Source of the DNA: Methylobacterium bullatum
GTDB lineage: Bacteria; Pseudomonadota; Alphaproteobacteria; Rhizobiales; Beijerinckiaceae
Direction: 5' to 3'
Assembly (NCBI GenBank): GCA_902712845.1
Contig: LR743504.1
Coordinates: forward strand, 2,020,001-2,084,000
DNA: 64,000 bases
Made by a program: the position numbers and the translations under genes. The notes below the pieces were generated by a model. The model ran no database searches, was not told the DNA's origin, and was given only the letters and a program-made list of their open reading frames with translations. Below are positions 35,037 through 43,160 of the stretch, one piece after another; position 1 is the stretch's first letter; each line of letters starts with the position of its first letter.

Positions 35037-35415
35037 GCTTGTCGACGCGAAAGCGCGGCGGCGCGCCACCTACCTGCGCGGCCATTCGGGCGAGACCCTC
35101 GCCCTCCTCTCTATGATGATGAAGGGGTATCGCCCGCTCGCCCGGCGCTTCAGCGCGAGCGGTGGGGAGATCGATCTGATCTTGCGCCGGGGCGACACGA
35201 TCGCTTTCGTGGAGGTGAAGGCGAGGGCCACCCTCGACGCGGCCCGGACCGCCATCGATGCGAAGAAGCGCGCCCGTTTTTCGCGCGCGGTGCGTGCTTG
35301 GATGGCGCGCAATCCGCGCTATGGCGCCTTGACCTTGCGCGCGGATGCCGTCTTCGTGGCACCACGCACCTGGCCGCGCCACCTGCCCGATGCTTTCGCG
35401 ATCGAGGGCATGTGA
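35023..35415 (+). CDS. YraN family (UPF0102) endonuclease-like protein
   Basis: This 130-residue protein has the PD-(D/E)xK nuclease core: [20 protein letters not shown] with Asp, Glu and Lys in the expected places, preceded by RHL-type helix [13 protein letters not shown]. YraN proteins resemble Holliday junction resolvases but their substrate is unsettled. It overlaps the rsmI end, which is the usual gene order. The N-terminus of 40 residues before the core includes the basic [14 protein letters not shown]. Confidence 0.92.
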   Translation: MPTSKLVDAKARRRATYLRGHSGETLALLSMMMKGYRPLARRFSASGGEIDLILRRGDTIAFVEVKARATLDAARTAIDAKKRARFSRAVRAWMARNPRYGALTLRADAVFVAPRTWPRHLPDAFAIEGM

Positions 35416-35454
35416 GGCGGCGCGACGGCCGTTCCGCACATCGGAGGCCGCCGC

Positions 35455-35844
35455 CTACTTCCTCGCTGCAGCGAGGGCGGCGATCAGCGTGCGCTTGAGA
35501 TCGGCCTGGCTGAACGGCTTCTGGACCACAGGGCGGTCGCGGAAGGGCTCGCGGATTCCCGCGCCGCCATACCCCGTCGAGAACACGATGGGCAGGTTGC
35601 GCTCCGTGATCGCCTCGGCCACCGGATAGATGGGTTCGCCAGCGACGTTCACATCGAGGATGGCGACCTCGAAGGTCTCGCTCCGTGCCATTTCCAAGGC
35701 CGTCGCGAGACGAGCCGCGGGCCCGACGACGGTGCACCCGAAATCGAGGAGCATGTCTTCGAGCAGCATGGAAATGGCGGCTTCGTCCTCCACCACCAGA
35801 ACCCTGGCGCCGTCGAGGAGAGTGTCGTTCTGTTCAGCACTCAC
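35455..35844 (-). CDS. Single-domain response regulator, FAT-GUY type
   Basis: This 129-residue protein is a lone receiver domain. The acidic pocket is VVEDE (Glu19, Asp20), the phospho-acceptor is Asp64 (AILDVNV), and Lys109 completes the site. Residues 86-92 read IVFSTGY, a close match to the FAT-GUY signature that marks a family of single-domain regulators tied to general stress signalling in alphaproteobacteria (SdrG in Sphingomonas). It lacks an output domain, so it should act as phosphate relay or sink between HWE/HisKA2 kinases and PhyR. Start GTG at 35844. A near-consensus EcfG promoter (spacing 15) lies upstream at 35956-35979. Confidence 0.88.
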   Translation of the reverse strand: MSAEQNDTLLDGARVLVVEDEAAISMLLEDMLLDFGCTVVGPAARLATALEMARSETFEVAILDVNVAGEPIYPVAEAITERNLPIVFSTGYGGAGIREPFRDRPVVQKPFSQADLKRTLIAALAAARK

Positions 35845-36031
35845 GCTGGGGATTCTTCCCTTCGATTCGTTCCGGCCTGGAACGGTGCCGTCATCCGGAG
35901 CCTTACAGGCTTGCCATCCGTGAGGTTGGCGAGAATGACGTTTAGCGCCTGCGGCAACGGTCGAGCCGTCGCCCGTTCCGCTTGGCGTGTCAAGGCGCAG
36001 GAAGTGGCCGCGGAGGTTCAGGATCGGGTTA

Positions 36032-37000
36032 ATGTTATCGGACGATACATTTTCACGCAGATCGGCGGGACCTGTGGCGCCCGGAGCGACGAACCGGCGC
36101 GGCGCGCTGGCGTTTCTGGCCACCTGGGCCGTCGCGGCGGGTAAGCCGGCGCGGGCCGAGCGACCCCTCGTCGTGGCCTCGAAGAGCGACACCGAAGGCG
36201 CGCTCACGGGGGCGATGATCGCCCTCGTGCTGGAGCATCTCGGCGTGCCGGTGGTCCGCAAGCTGGGGCTCGGCCCCACCCTCATCGTCCGTGAGGCCCT
36301 CCTCTCCGGGGAGGTCGACATCTACCCGGAATACACCGGCAACGGCGCCTTCTTCACCGGCACCGAGACCGATCCCGCCTGGAAGATTCCGCAGGAGGCC
36401 TACGAGACCATCCGGCGCAAGGATGCCGAACGGGGGCTGGTCTGGCTCGCCAGGGCGCCCGCCAACAACACTTGGCTCATTGCCCTCAACGGGGAATTCG
36501 CACGGGCGCGGCATCTGGCCACGATGGCGGATTTCGCCAGGGCCGCGAATGACGGCCTCATCCTGCTTGCGGCCTCCACCGAGTTCGTGGAGAGCCCGGC
36601 GGCGCTGCCGTCCTTCGAGGCGGCCTACGGGTTCAGCCTGCCCCTCGACCGCATCGTCAGCCTGCCCGGCGGCGATACGGCGGTGACGGCCCGGGCCGCG
36701 GCGCAGCGGATCAGCGGGGTTAATGCGGGCATGGTCTACGGCACCGACGGCGCGCTCGCCGCCCTCGACCTCGTGGTCATGAGCGATCCCAAAGCGGCCC
36801 AGATCGTCTATGAGGTCGCGCCGGTGATCCGCGCCTCCGCGCTGGAGCGCTACCCAGCCATCAGTCCGGCCCTGGCGCGGGTCTTCGCCGGGCTCGATGC
36901 ACCGACCCTGCGCGGCCTCAACGGCCGAATCACCGTGGACGGCGAGGTCGCGGATCGGGTCGCCCGGCGCTACCTCAACGAGCGCGGGCTGATCGGGTGA
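36032..37000 (+). CDS. Osmoprotectant/choline ABC transporter substrate-binding protein (OpuAC/YehZ-like)
   Basis: This protein of about 322 residues has an export signal (RRGALAFLATWAVAAGKPARA) and a type II periplasmic binding fold of the OpuAC family: KSDTEGALTGAMIALVLEH at the start, EVDIYPEYTGNG in the middle, and a C-terminal lobe starting near GVNAGMVYGTDG. It should bind a quaternary amine such as glycine betaine or choline. The start is uncertain; I use the ATG at 36032 with AGGA upstream, while an in-frame ATG exists at 35987. It is the first gene of an overlapping three-gene operon with two permeases. Confidence 0.88.
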   Translation: MLSDDTFSRRSAGPVAPGATNRRGALAFLATWAVAAGKPARAERPLVVASKSDTEGALTGAMIALVLEHLGVPVVRKLGLGPTLIVREALLSGEVDIYPEYTGNGAFFTGTETDPAWKIPQEAYETIRRKDAERGLVWLARAPANNTWLIALNGEFARARHLATMADFARAANDGLILLAASTEFVESPAALPSFEAAYGFSLPLDRIVSLPGGDTAVTARAAAQRISGVNAGMVYGTDGALAALDLVVMSDPKAAQIVYEVAPVIRASALERYPAISPALARVFAGLDAPTLRGLNGRITVDGEVADRVARRYLNERGLIG

Positions 37001-38181
37001 GAGCGTCATCGCCACCCCCCTTCATGCGCCACGCGACGGGCCGTTCAGCGCCATGCGCCGGGCTTTTCGGTGTCGGACTTCTCGTCGCGTCCCTCCATGG
37101 GATGGCGCTCCTCAATGTGGCGGCAAACCGACTCCTGCCCGGCGATCCCGTCCGTGCGTCCGCGTTCCACGCCTGGTCGATCAGCCTCGTCTCGCTCCTG
37201 TCGCTGGCTGGCCTCGTCGTCGGCGCGGCGCTCCCCCGGCGCGTGGGCGGCCTGCTCGCCCTGGGATTCTTCCTGACGGCCTGGGCCGTGCTCCTGCTCG
37301 GCCTCGGAGCGGAGGCGTCCCGTATCGTAGCGACCATGCCGCCCGCCGCGAGGGCCAGCCTTGGCTCCGGTTTCTGGGTAGTCTCGGCCTGCCTCCTGGC
37401 GCTGGCCGGAGGCAGCATCGCACGGGTCCGGCGCCGGGGGCTCGGTCTGCTCGCGATCCTCGCCGCATCGGGGTTCCTGGTCGCGGCCTGGCGCGGCGGC
37501 GGATTGAACGGGCTGTCCCTGGCGGTGGAATATGCCGGGCGGCGGGAGGCGGTGCACGAGGCCATCGCCGAGCACCTCCTCCTGGCCGGGGGAGCGATCG
37601 CCCTCGCCATCCCGGCGGCCGTGCTTCTCTCTCTCTGGCGCTCCGCGCAGGGGCTCGTTGGGCTCCTCGTCAGCGGCGTACAGGTGATCCCCGCCGTCGC
37701 CCTTCTCGGCGCCCTCGTCGCCCTCGTCGGCGGCGTGCTGCGCGCCGTGCCGACGCTGCGCGATCTCGGACTCTCGGCCCTGGGGCCGTGGCCCGCGCTC
37801 CTCGGCATCGCCGCCTACCTGCTCCTGCCCCTCTGGCGCGGGATCGGCACGGCCCTGCGCGCCGCCGATCCCGCCGCCATCGACGCCGCCGAGGCCATGG
37901 GCCTGACGAAGGCCCAGACCCTGGCCCAGGTGAAGCTGCCCCTCGGTGCGCCGATGCTCGTGGGAGCCCTGCGGGTCGCGGCGGTGCAGAGCCTCGGTCT
38001 CGCGACACTGGGCGCCCTCATCGGCGCGGGCGGCCTTGGGCGGATCGTCTTCGACGGCATGGCGCAATTCGCCCCCGACCTGATCCTGTTGGGCGCCATC
38101 CCCATCATCCTCCTGTCGCTGGCGGCGGAAGGATCGCTGAGTGCCGTCGAGGCCTCCTGCCGGGCACGGTGGCGCGCATGA
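36997..38181 (+). CDS. Osmoprotectant ABC transporter permease (YehY-like)
   Basis: This 394-residue permease has about eleven membrane helices: five extra N-terminal ones, as in YehY, then the BPD_transp_1 domain with the coupling motif EAMGLTKAQTLAQVKLPLGA. The GTG start overlaps the stop of the binding-protein gene by four bases. It pairs with the second permease at 38178, again with a four-base overlap, so the three genes are translated as a unit. The cluster contains no ATPase gene. Confidence 0.9.
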   Translation: MRASSPPPFMRHATGRSAPCAGLFGVGLLVASLHGMALLNVAANRLLPGDPVRASAFHAWSISLVSLLSLAGLVVGAALPRRVGGLLALGFFLTAWAVLLLGLGAEASRIVATMPPAARASLGSGFWVVSACLLALAGGSIARVRRRGLGLLAILAASGFLVAAWRGGGLNGLSLAVEYAGRREAVHEAIAEHLLLAGGAIALAIPAAVLLSLWRSAQGLVGLLVSGVQVIPAVALLGALVALVGGVLRAVPTLRDLGLSALGPWPALLGIAAYLLLPLWRGIGTALRAADPAAIDAAEAMGLTKAQTLAQVKLPLGAPMLVGALRVAAVQSLGLATLGALIGAGGLGRIVFDGMAQFAPDLILLGAIPIILLSLAAEGSLSAVEASCRARWRA

Positions 38182-38918
38182 GGCCCGGCCTTCGCACCGC
38201 CATCGCCACCGGCCTCGTCGGGGCGGCCTTCGCCGCCATGAGCCATCCCTCCGTGGCGGCTTGGATCGTCGCGGCCTTGGGCGAGGCGCCGCGACGCGGC
38301 TTGAGCGCGGAGCGCCTGCTCGCCCTGGCAACGCACCACCTCGCCCTCGCCGGGGTGGGGCTCGCCCTGGTGGCGTCGCTCGGTCTCGGCCTCGGCATCC
38401 TCGCCACGCGCGCCGGCGCGGCGTCCCTGCGCGGGGGCATCGACGGCATCGCGGCCGCCGCGCAGGCGGTGCCGCCGGTGGTGATGGTGGCCCTGGCCCT
38501 GCCCGTCCTCGGCTTCGGCGGGCCGCCGACCCTGCTGGCGCTGGTCGCCTACGGCATCATGCCGGTCCTGCGCGGCACGGTGGGCGCGCTGGAATCGGTC
38601 TCGCCCGAGGCGCGCGAGGCGGCGCAAGCCATGGGGTTCACCCGCCTCCAGATCCTCTTGCTCGTGGAACTGCCCCTTGCGATGCCGGGCCTCGTCGATG
38701 CCCTGCGCACGGCCCTCGTCCTTGCCATCGCCACCACGGCGGTGGGCGCGCTGGCGGGGGCCTCGACCCTCGGCACGCCCATCGTCGCCGGGTTGCAGAA
38801 CCAGAACGTCCTGCCGATGCTCCAGGGCGCGCTCGCCACCGCTGCCCTGGCCTTCCTCTGCGACGCGGCCATGCTGGCGCTGGCGAGCATCGCCTCAGCG
38901 GACCGGGCGCGGCGATGA
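38178..38918 (+). CDS. Osmoprotectant ABC transporter permease (YehW-like)
   Basis: This 246-residue permease has six or seven helices and the BPD_transp_1 coupling loop EAAQAMGFTRLQILLLVELP, followed by the conserved alpha-helix ATTAVGALAGASTLG. It is the partner of the YehY-like permease with which it overlaps. The next gene downstream is unrelated, so the operon ends here. The ABC ATPase must be encoded elsewhere or shared. Confidence 0.9.
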   Translation: MRPGLRTAIATGLVGAAFAAMSHPSVAAWIVAALGEAPRRGLSAERLLALATHHLALAGVGLALVASLGLGLGILATRAGAASLRGGIDGIAAAAQAVPPVVMVALALPVLGFGGPPTLLALVAYGIMPVLRGTVGALESVSPEAREAAQAMGFTRLQILLLVELPLAMPGLVDALRTALVLAIATTAVGALAGASTLGTPIVAGLQNQNVLPMLQGALATAALAFLCDAAMLALASIASADRARR

Positions 38919-39005
38919 ACGGGTTTCGCAAAGGCGGTGACCGTTTATGCGGTCTGAAATCGGCGACCAGCTAGAGCCTGTTTGAGTTGTTTGTCCAAAG
39001 CATTA

Positions 39006-39117
39006 ACCTCATCCTGAGGTGCCGCGCAGCGGCCTCGAAGGAGGGCTCCGGAACCCGCTACGCGAATTGGAGGCTCCTTCGAGGCCTCCGCTCCGCTTCG
39101 GCACCTCAGGATGAGGT
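39006..39117. repeat. Long imperfect palindrome (REP-like element)
   Basis: The left arm (39006-39044) begins ACCTCATCCTGAGGTGCCG and ends CCTCGAAGGAG; the right arm (39074-39117) is its reverse complement with a few extra bases, giving a stem of nearly 40 bp. I recognise this as a type of intergenic palindrome that is repeated many times in genomes of Hyphomicrobiales. Its position behind the permease operon suggests it also ends that transcript. Confidence 0.7.
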
Positions 39118-39176
39118 GACCGCCCGGGATGATCGGCGCGGCCGTTTCCGGGCCTGTTCGAACGTCACGAGGCGGT

Positions 39177-39473
39177 ATGACAAACCTGACGGCGCAGGAC
39201 ATCGCGGCATTGCGGAGCGAGTGGATCACCGGAGGTCGGCTGGTCGTCGGGGACGATCCCTCTCCATTGGACCATGAAGCCGTCTATCGATGGGTGTTGA
39301 ACGTCATCGACGGCGGCGCTGACGATCCCGATTACGGCACCATCCTCGGCCTGATCTATCATAGCCTGAACTTCGATATCCCGTTCAGCGCGACCCAATC
39401 CGTGCGGGACGATCTGATGCACATGGCGCGGAGAAAACTCGAAAACCCGCATTGGCGCAGACACCCGACCTAG
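39177..39473 (+). CDS. Hypothetical cytoplasmic protein
   Basis: This 98-residue soluble protein has no signal peptide or membrane segment. It is mixed alpha with acidic patches (NVIDGGADDPDYGTILGLIY) and a basic C-terminus (MARRKLENPHWRRHPT). GAGG lies just before the ATG at 39177. I do not recognise a family. It is isolated between a palindromic repeat and the aldo/keto reductase gene on the other strand. Confidence 0.6.
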   Translation: MTNLTAQDIAALRSEWITGGRLVVGDDPSPLDHEAVYRWVLNVIDGGADDPDYGTILGLIYHSLNFDIPFSATQSVRDDLMHMARRKLENPHWRRHPT

Positions 39474-39657
39474 CGCTCGGGACTTGAGATGTCCTCGGCC
39501 GCAGCGGCGACGCCAGCCTGCCCGGCGTAGACATCCGATCCGCCGGACGAAGTGAAGGGCTGCCGAGGGCGCGTTGACGCCTCCGCTCCCGCGCGGGGAG
39601 TTCGTCACTGCCCCGCACGCGTTCTGCAGCAAACCCGACAGGCGGACGTCGGTGCCT

Positions 39658-40779
39658 TCAGGACATTTCTGCCCAAGCTTGAACCTGCGCACCTCCGAAG
39701 ACGACGTTTTGCCGCAATGGCGGTTGCGCCAGGGAGTAGAGCAGTCGCGGCTCCGCGGGCATGCTGGCCGCATCGAGGGCGGCACGGTGCTGGGGGGACA
39801 GTACGAGGCCGAGGGATTCCACATTGTCGGCGACCTGTGCCGCGCGGCTGACGCCCATCAGGGTCGAAGCCACGCCCGGTTTGCCCACGACCCAAGCGAG
39901 CGCGACACGCGCCGGCGATTGTCCGATCGCGTCGGCCACGCGGCGGACTGCCTCCACAATATCCCAGTTGCGCGGCGTGAACAGGCGGTCGCCGAAGGGA
40001 TTCGCGCCGTCGAGGCGTTTGTCGTCGGCCGGGCGCGCCTCACCGGCCTGCGCCGCATCTTTCGGCAGGCCGCCCGCGCATCGGCCGGCTGCCTCCACGG
40101 TGGCGCGGTCGTACTTGCCCGTCAGCAGCCCGTAGGCAAGGGGCGACCAAGGCACCATGCCCATGCCGAATTCAGCCGCGAGCGGGATGTGCTCGTCCTC
40201 CACCTCCCGGTTCACCAGCGAGTAGAAATACTGGAGCGCGATCGGACCCGACAGACCGCGCGAAGCGGCGAGGGTCGCGAGCTTGGCGGCATACCAGGCC
40301 GGCGTGTTCGACAGGCCCCAGTAGCGGACCTTGCCCGTACGAACGAGGCCGACCATCGTTTCGAGAAGTTCCTCTGCCGGCGTGATCCCATCCCAGACGT
40401 GCACCCAGTACAGGTCGATGTAGTCCGTTCCCAGGCGGCGCAGCGACCCCTCGATCGCCGCGTGGACGTGCTTGGCGCCGCAACCACCCGCGTGCGGTCC
40501 ACTCCCGGTGGCGAATCCCGATTTGGTGGCGAGGACGAGCCGATCGCGCAGGCTGCGCTCGGCTACGAAACGACCGACCATCGTCTCGCTGCCGCCACTT
40601 GCGTAGACGTCGGCCGTGTCGACGAAGTTGCCGCCACGCTCGACATAGGCATCGAACACCGCGCGACTGCCGGCCTCGTCGAGCCCCCAGCGCGCCGTGC
40701 CGAACGTCATGGTGCCCAACGCCAGGGGGCTCACCGCGAGTCCCGAGCGGCCCAACGTCCGATAATGCGTCAAATCCAT
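39658..40779 (-). CDS. Aldo/keto reductase
   Basis: This NADPH-dependent oxidoreductase has 373 residues and a TIM barrel. The catalytic tetrad is visible as Asp and Tyr in NFVDTADVYASG, Lys in LVLATKSG and His in YWVHVWDG. The C-terminal part carries the cofactor-binding region (VASTLMGVSRAAQVADN). It resembles the YajO/IolS-like soluble AKR branch, which reduces aldehydes or ketones. The divergent LysR gene 96 bases away is its probable regulator. Confidence 0.92.
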   Translation of the reverse strand: MDLTHYRTLGRSGLAVSPLALGTMTFGTARWGLDEAGSRAVFDAYVERGGNFVDTADVYASGGSETMVGRFVAERSLRDRLVLATKSGFATGSGPHAGGCGAKHVHAAIEGSLRRLGTDYIDLYWVHVWDGITPAEELLETMVGLVRTGKVRYWGLSNTPAWYAAKLATLAASRGLSGPIALQYFYSLVNREVEDEHIPLAAEFGMGMVPWSPLAYGLLTGKYDRATVEAAGRCAGGLPKDAAQAGEARPADDKRLDGANPFGDRLFTPRNWDIVEAVRRVADAIGQSPARVALAWVVGKPGVASTLMGVSRAAQVADNVESLGLVLSPQHRAALDAASMPAEPRLLYSLAQPPLRQNVVFGGAQVQAWAEMS

Positions 40780-40797
40780 TGTTGAGCCTCGCTAATG

Positions 40798-40808
40798 ATC
40801 CAATGGAT
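40798..40808. promoter_or_regulatory. Small palindrome in the AKR/LysR divergent region
   Basis: ATCCA-A-TGGAT is a perfect 11-base inverted repeat midway between the two starts, and ATCCATTG recurs at 40774-40781 over the AKR start codon. It is a candidate LysR-type operator; this is inference from position and symmetry. Confidence 0.35.
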
Positions 40809-40875
40809 GGTAGCGATACAGACTGCAGCTTATTAGCCGTTACGGGCGGCAAGGGTCTGTGAACGGGATGCAGCA

Positions 40876-41775
40876 ATGCGGCGTGGCGCCCTCGACGATC
40901 TCGCGGCCTTCGCGGCGGTGGCGCGTAGCCGCAGCTTCACACGGGCCGCGGCCGAACTCGGCCTGTCGCCGTCGGCCCTCAGCCATGCGATGCGAGGCTT
41001 GGAGACACGTCTCGGTGTGCGCCTGCTCGCGCGCACGACGCGCAGCGTCGCCCCGACGCCCGCCGGCGAGCGACTGTTGCGCTCGCTGGGTCCGGCGTTG
41101 GAAGAGGTCGAGCGTGGCCTCGCGGCGTTGGCCGATTGGCGCCACGCGCCGTCCGGCACCCTCCGGTTGACCACGTTCGCCTATGCCGCCCGAACCGTCC
41201 TCGAGCCGACCCTGCCACGGTTCCTCCTCGAACACCCGGTGGTCTCGGTGGAGGTGGTGATCGACGATCGCCTCGCCGATGTCGTCACGGCCGGCTTCGA
41301 CGCCGGAATCCGCTTCGGCGACACGGTGGAGCAGGACATGGTGGCGGTCCGCGTCGGACCGGACTTGCGCACGGTCGTTGTCGGCACGCCGGGCTATTTC
41401 GCCCACCATCCTCGGCCGGCGACCCCGAGCGACCTGGAGGCCCATAACTGCGTGAACTACCGCCTGGTCGGTGGCGGCGGCCTCCTGCCCTGGGAGTTCA
41501 CCGACACGGAGAAGGATCGCGAGATACGGGTGCGCGCGGGCGGACAGCTCATCGTCAATGACGGCCTCCTCGCAGCTGCGGCCGTGCGCGCGGGGGCGGG
41601 GCTCGGCTACATGTTGGAGGACGAGGTCGCAGCCGATCTCGCGGCCGGAACGTTGGTTCAGGTGCTCGACGCGTGGTGCCCTCCCTTCTCGGGCTGTCAC
41701 CTCTACTATCCCAACAGACAGGTCACGCCAGCGCTTCGCGCACTGATCGACGCCTTGCGATGGGTGAGACCGTGA
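40876..41775 (+). CDS. LysR-family transcription regulator
   Basis: This 299-residue regulator has the N-terminal LysR winged helix (LDDLAAFAAVARSRSFTRAA, then LSPSALSHAMRGLETRLGVR) and a C-terminal periplasmic-binding-like effector domain from about residue 90. The effector domain resembles the DsdC/PgrR-like group (RFGDTVEQDMVAVRVGPDLR). It is divergent from the aldo/keto reductase and probably controls it and itself. The effector is unknown. Confidence 0.92.
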   Translation: MRRGALDDLAAFAAVARSRSFTRAAAELGLSPSALSHAMRGLETRLGVRLLARTTRSVAPTPAGERLLRSLGPALEEVERGLAALADWRHAPSGTLRLTTFAYAARTVLEPTLPRFLLEHPVVSVEVVIDDRLADVVTAGFDAGIRFGDTVEQDMVAVRVGPDLRTVVVGTPGYFAHHPRPATPSDLEAHNCVNYRLVGGGGLLPWEFTDTEKDREIRVRAGGQLIVNDGLLAAAAVRAGAGLGYMLEDEVAADLAAGTLVQVLDAWCPPFSGCHLYYPNRQVTPALRALIDALRWVRP

Positions 41776-41826
41776 CCCCTATGGATCGACGGCGGCCCAA
41801 CCATCGATCCCACGCCGCAACAAATC

Positions 41827-43083
41827 TCACTCGTCCTTGAACACCACCTTGGCGCCGCGCTCGATGCGGGTGGCGAGGTCGCGGGCGTCCCAGTTGGTGA
41901 GGCGGATGCAGCCGTGGGATTCGGTCTTGCCGACCTTCTCGGGCTCGGGCGTACCGTGGATGCCGTAGGAGGGGATCGACAGGTCGATCCAGACGATGCC
42001 GACCGGGTTGTTCGGGCCGGGGCGGATCGAGAAGGTCTTGTTCGTCTTCACGCCCTTGAAGGCGTATTTGGGGTTGTAGGTGTAGACGGGCGCGTAGGCG
42101 ACGCCCTTCACCTTGGCCTCGCCGGAGGGAGCCGGCTTCTCGGCGCTGCCGATGGAGGCGGGGTAATAGGCCCGCAGGGTGCCGTCCTCGCCGAAGCCGC
42201 GCACGTGGCGCGTGACCTTGTCGACCTCGACTCGCGCGATGTCCTTCTTGGGTGTGTCGTCCTTCTTGGAGGTATCGTCGCTCTTGGGCGCAGCGTCCTT
42301 CTTCGACGTGTCCGTGCCCTTGTCCGCGTCCGACTTCTCCTCGGATTTGCTGGCGGACTTGCCCTCGGATTTGTTCTTCGGCTTCGCCTCGGCCTGCGCC
42401 GGCTTGCCGGTCTCCAGGGGCGGGACCGCCGCCACGGTGATGGTGGTGCCGGCCTTGTCGAGGGCGGCGTCCGGGTTCATGGCGGTGAGGAGGTCGCGCG
42501 ACATGTGAAAGCGCTCGGCCAGCATCTCGCGCGGATTGGTGTAGCTCATCGCCTCCAGGTCGGCCTGCTCCTCCATCCTGGCGGGGATTTTTTCCGCGAA
42601 GGGGCCCGCCGCGTCGGACTCGGTGATCGTGTAGGAGACCACCACCGGGTCGGCGCTGGAGGCGGCGAGCTTGTCGAACAGGTCCTGGTTCAGGGCCTGG
42701 GCCGGCGGCAACCCCTGTGCCACCGCGTAGGCCGACAGGGCGTTGCGCATGTTCTCGCCGTCGCGGCCATCGATGGCGCCGGGGGAGAAATGCGCCCGGT
42801 CGAGGAGCACCTGGACCTTCACCAGGAGAGGCTGGGGCCGTTTGTCCTTCGCGCTCGGACGGGCCTTCTTGCCGCCCGCCTTGTCGCCACTCTCAGGCGC
42901 CGTGAAGGTCGCGCCGTTGATCGCCTCGACGGTCAGGGCCTCGCCAGGTGTGGTCTTGCCGGGTGTGGTCTTGCCCGCGTCCGAGGACGTGTTTCCTGCC
43001 GGCTTCGCCTCTACTGCCGCCGGTGTCGCCAGGCAGACCAGGGCCATGAGCGCGACGGCGCTCGGCAGGGGCAGATGGGCCAT
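41827..43083 (-). CDS. L,D-transpeptidase with peptidoglycan-binding domain
   Basis: This 418-residue periplasmic enzyme has a signal peptide (LPSAVALMALVCLATPAAVEA), a PG_binding_1-like domain near residues 80-145 (VKVQVLLDRAHFSPGAIDG), a LysM-like stretch, and a very polar Lys/Ser/Asp linker near 225-285 with repeats of TSKKD and KSEEKS. The YkuD domain follows, with HGTPEPEKVG and SHGCIRLTNWDARDL carrying the catalytic Cys. It should form 3-3 cross-links or tether proteins to the wall. The start at 43083 begins the signal peptide; a much longer frame extends upstream to 43620 but overlaps the extensin-like gene and is rejected. Confidence 0.92.
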   Translation of the reverse strand: MAHLPLPSAVALMALVCLATPAAVEAKPAGNTSSDAGKTTPGKTTPGEALTVEAINGATFTAPESGDKAGGKKARPSAKDKRPQPLLVKVQVLLDRAHFSPGAIDGRDGENMRNALSAYAVAQGLPPAQALNQDLFDKLAASSADPVVVSYTITESDAAGPFAEKIPARMEEQADLEAMSYTNPREMLAERFHMSRDLLTAMNPDAALDKAGTTITVAAVPPLETGKPAQAEAKPKNKSEGKSASKSEEKSDADKGTDTSKKDAAPKSDDTSKKDDTPKKDIARVEVDKVTRHVRGFGEDGTLRAYYPASIGSAEKPAPSGEAKVKGVAYAPVYTYNPKYAFKGVKTNKTFSIRPGPNNPVGIVWIDLSIPSYGIHGTPEPEKVGKTESHGCIRLTNWDARDLATRIERGAKVVFKDE

Positions 43084-43160
43084 TTCGGGGTCAACTTTCG
43101 CCGGGGGATCGACAGGTGCGCTCCTTAAAGCCGGCGCGCCCCTTCGGCGTTCCACATCTC

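Noticed and set aside
38919..39176. ABC ATPase gene missing from the osmoprotectant operon hidden in the gap
   Set aside because: The gap is only 258 bases, mostly palindrome, and no Walker or ABC signature motif occurs in any frame.
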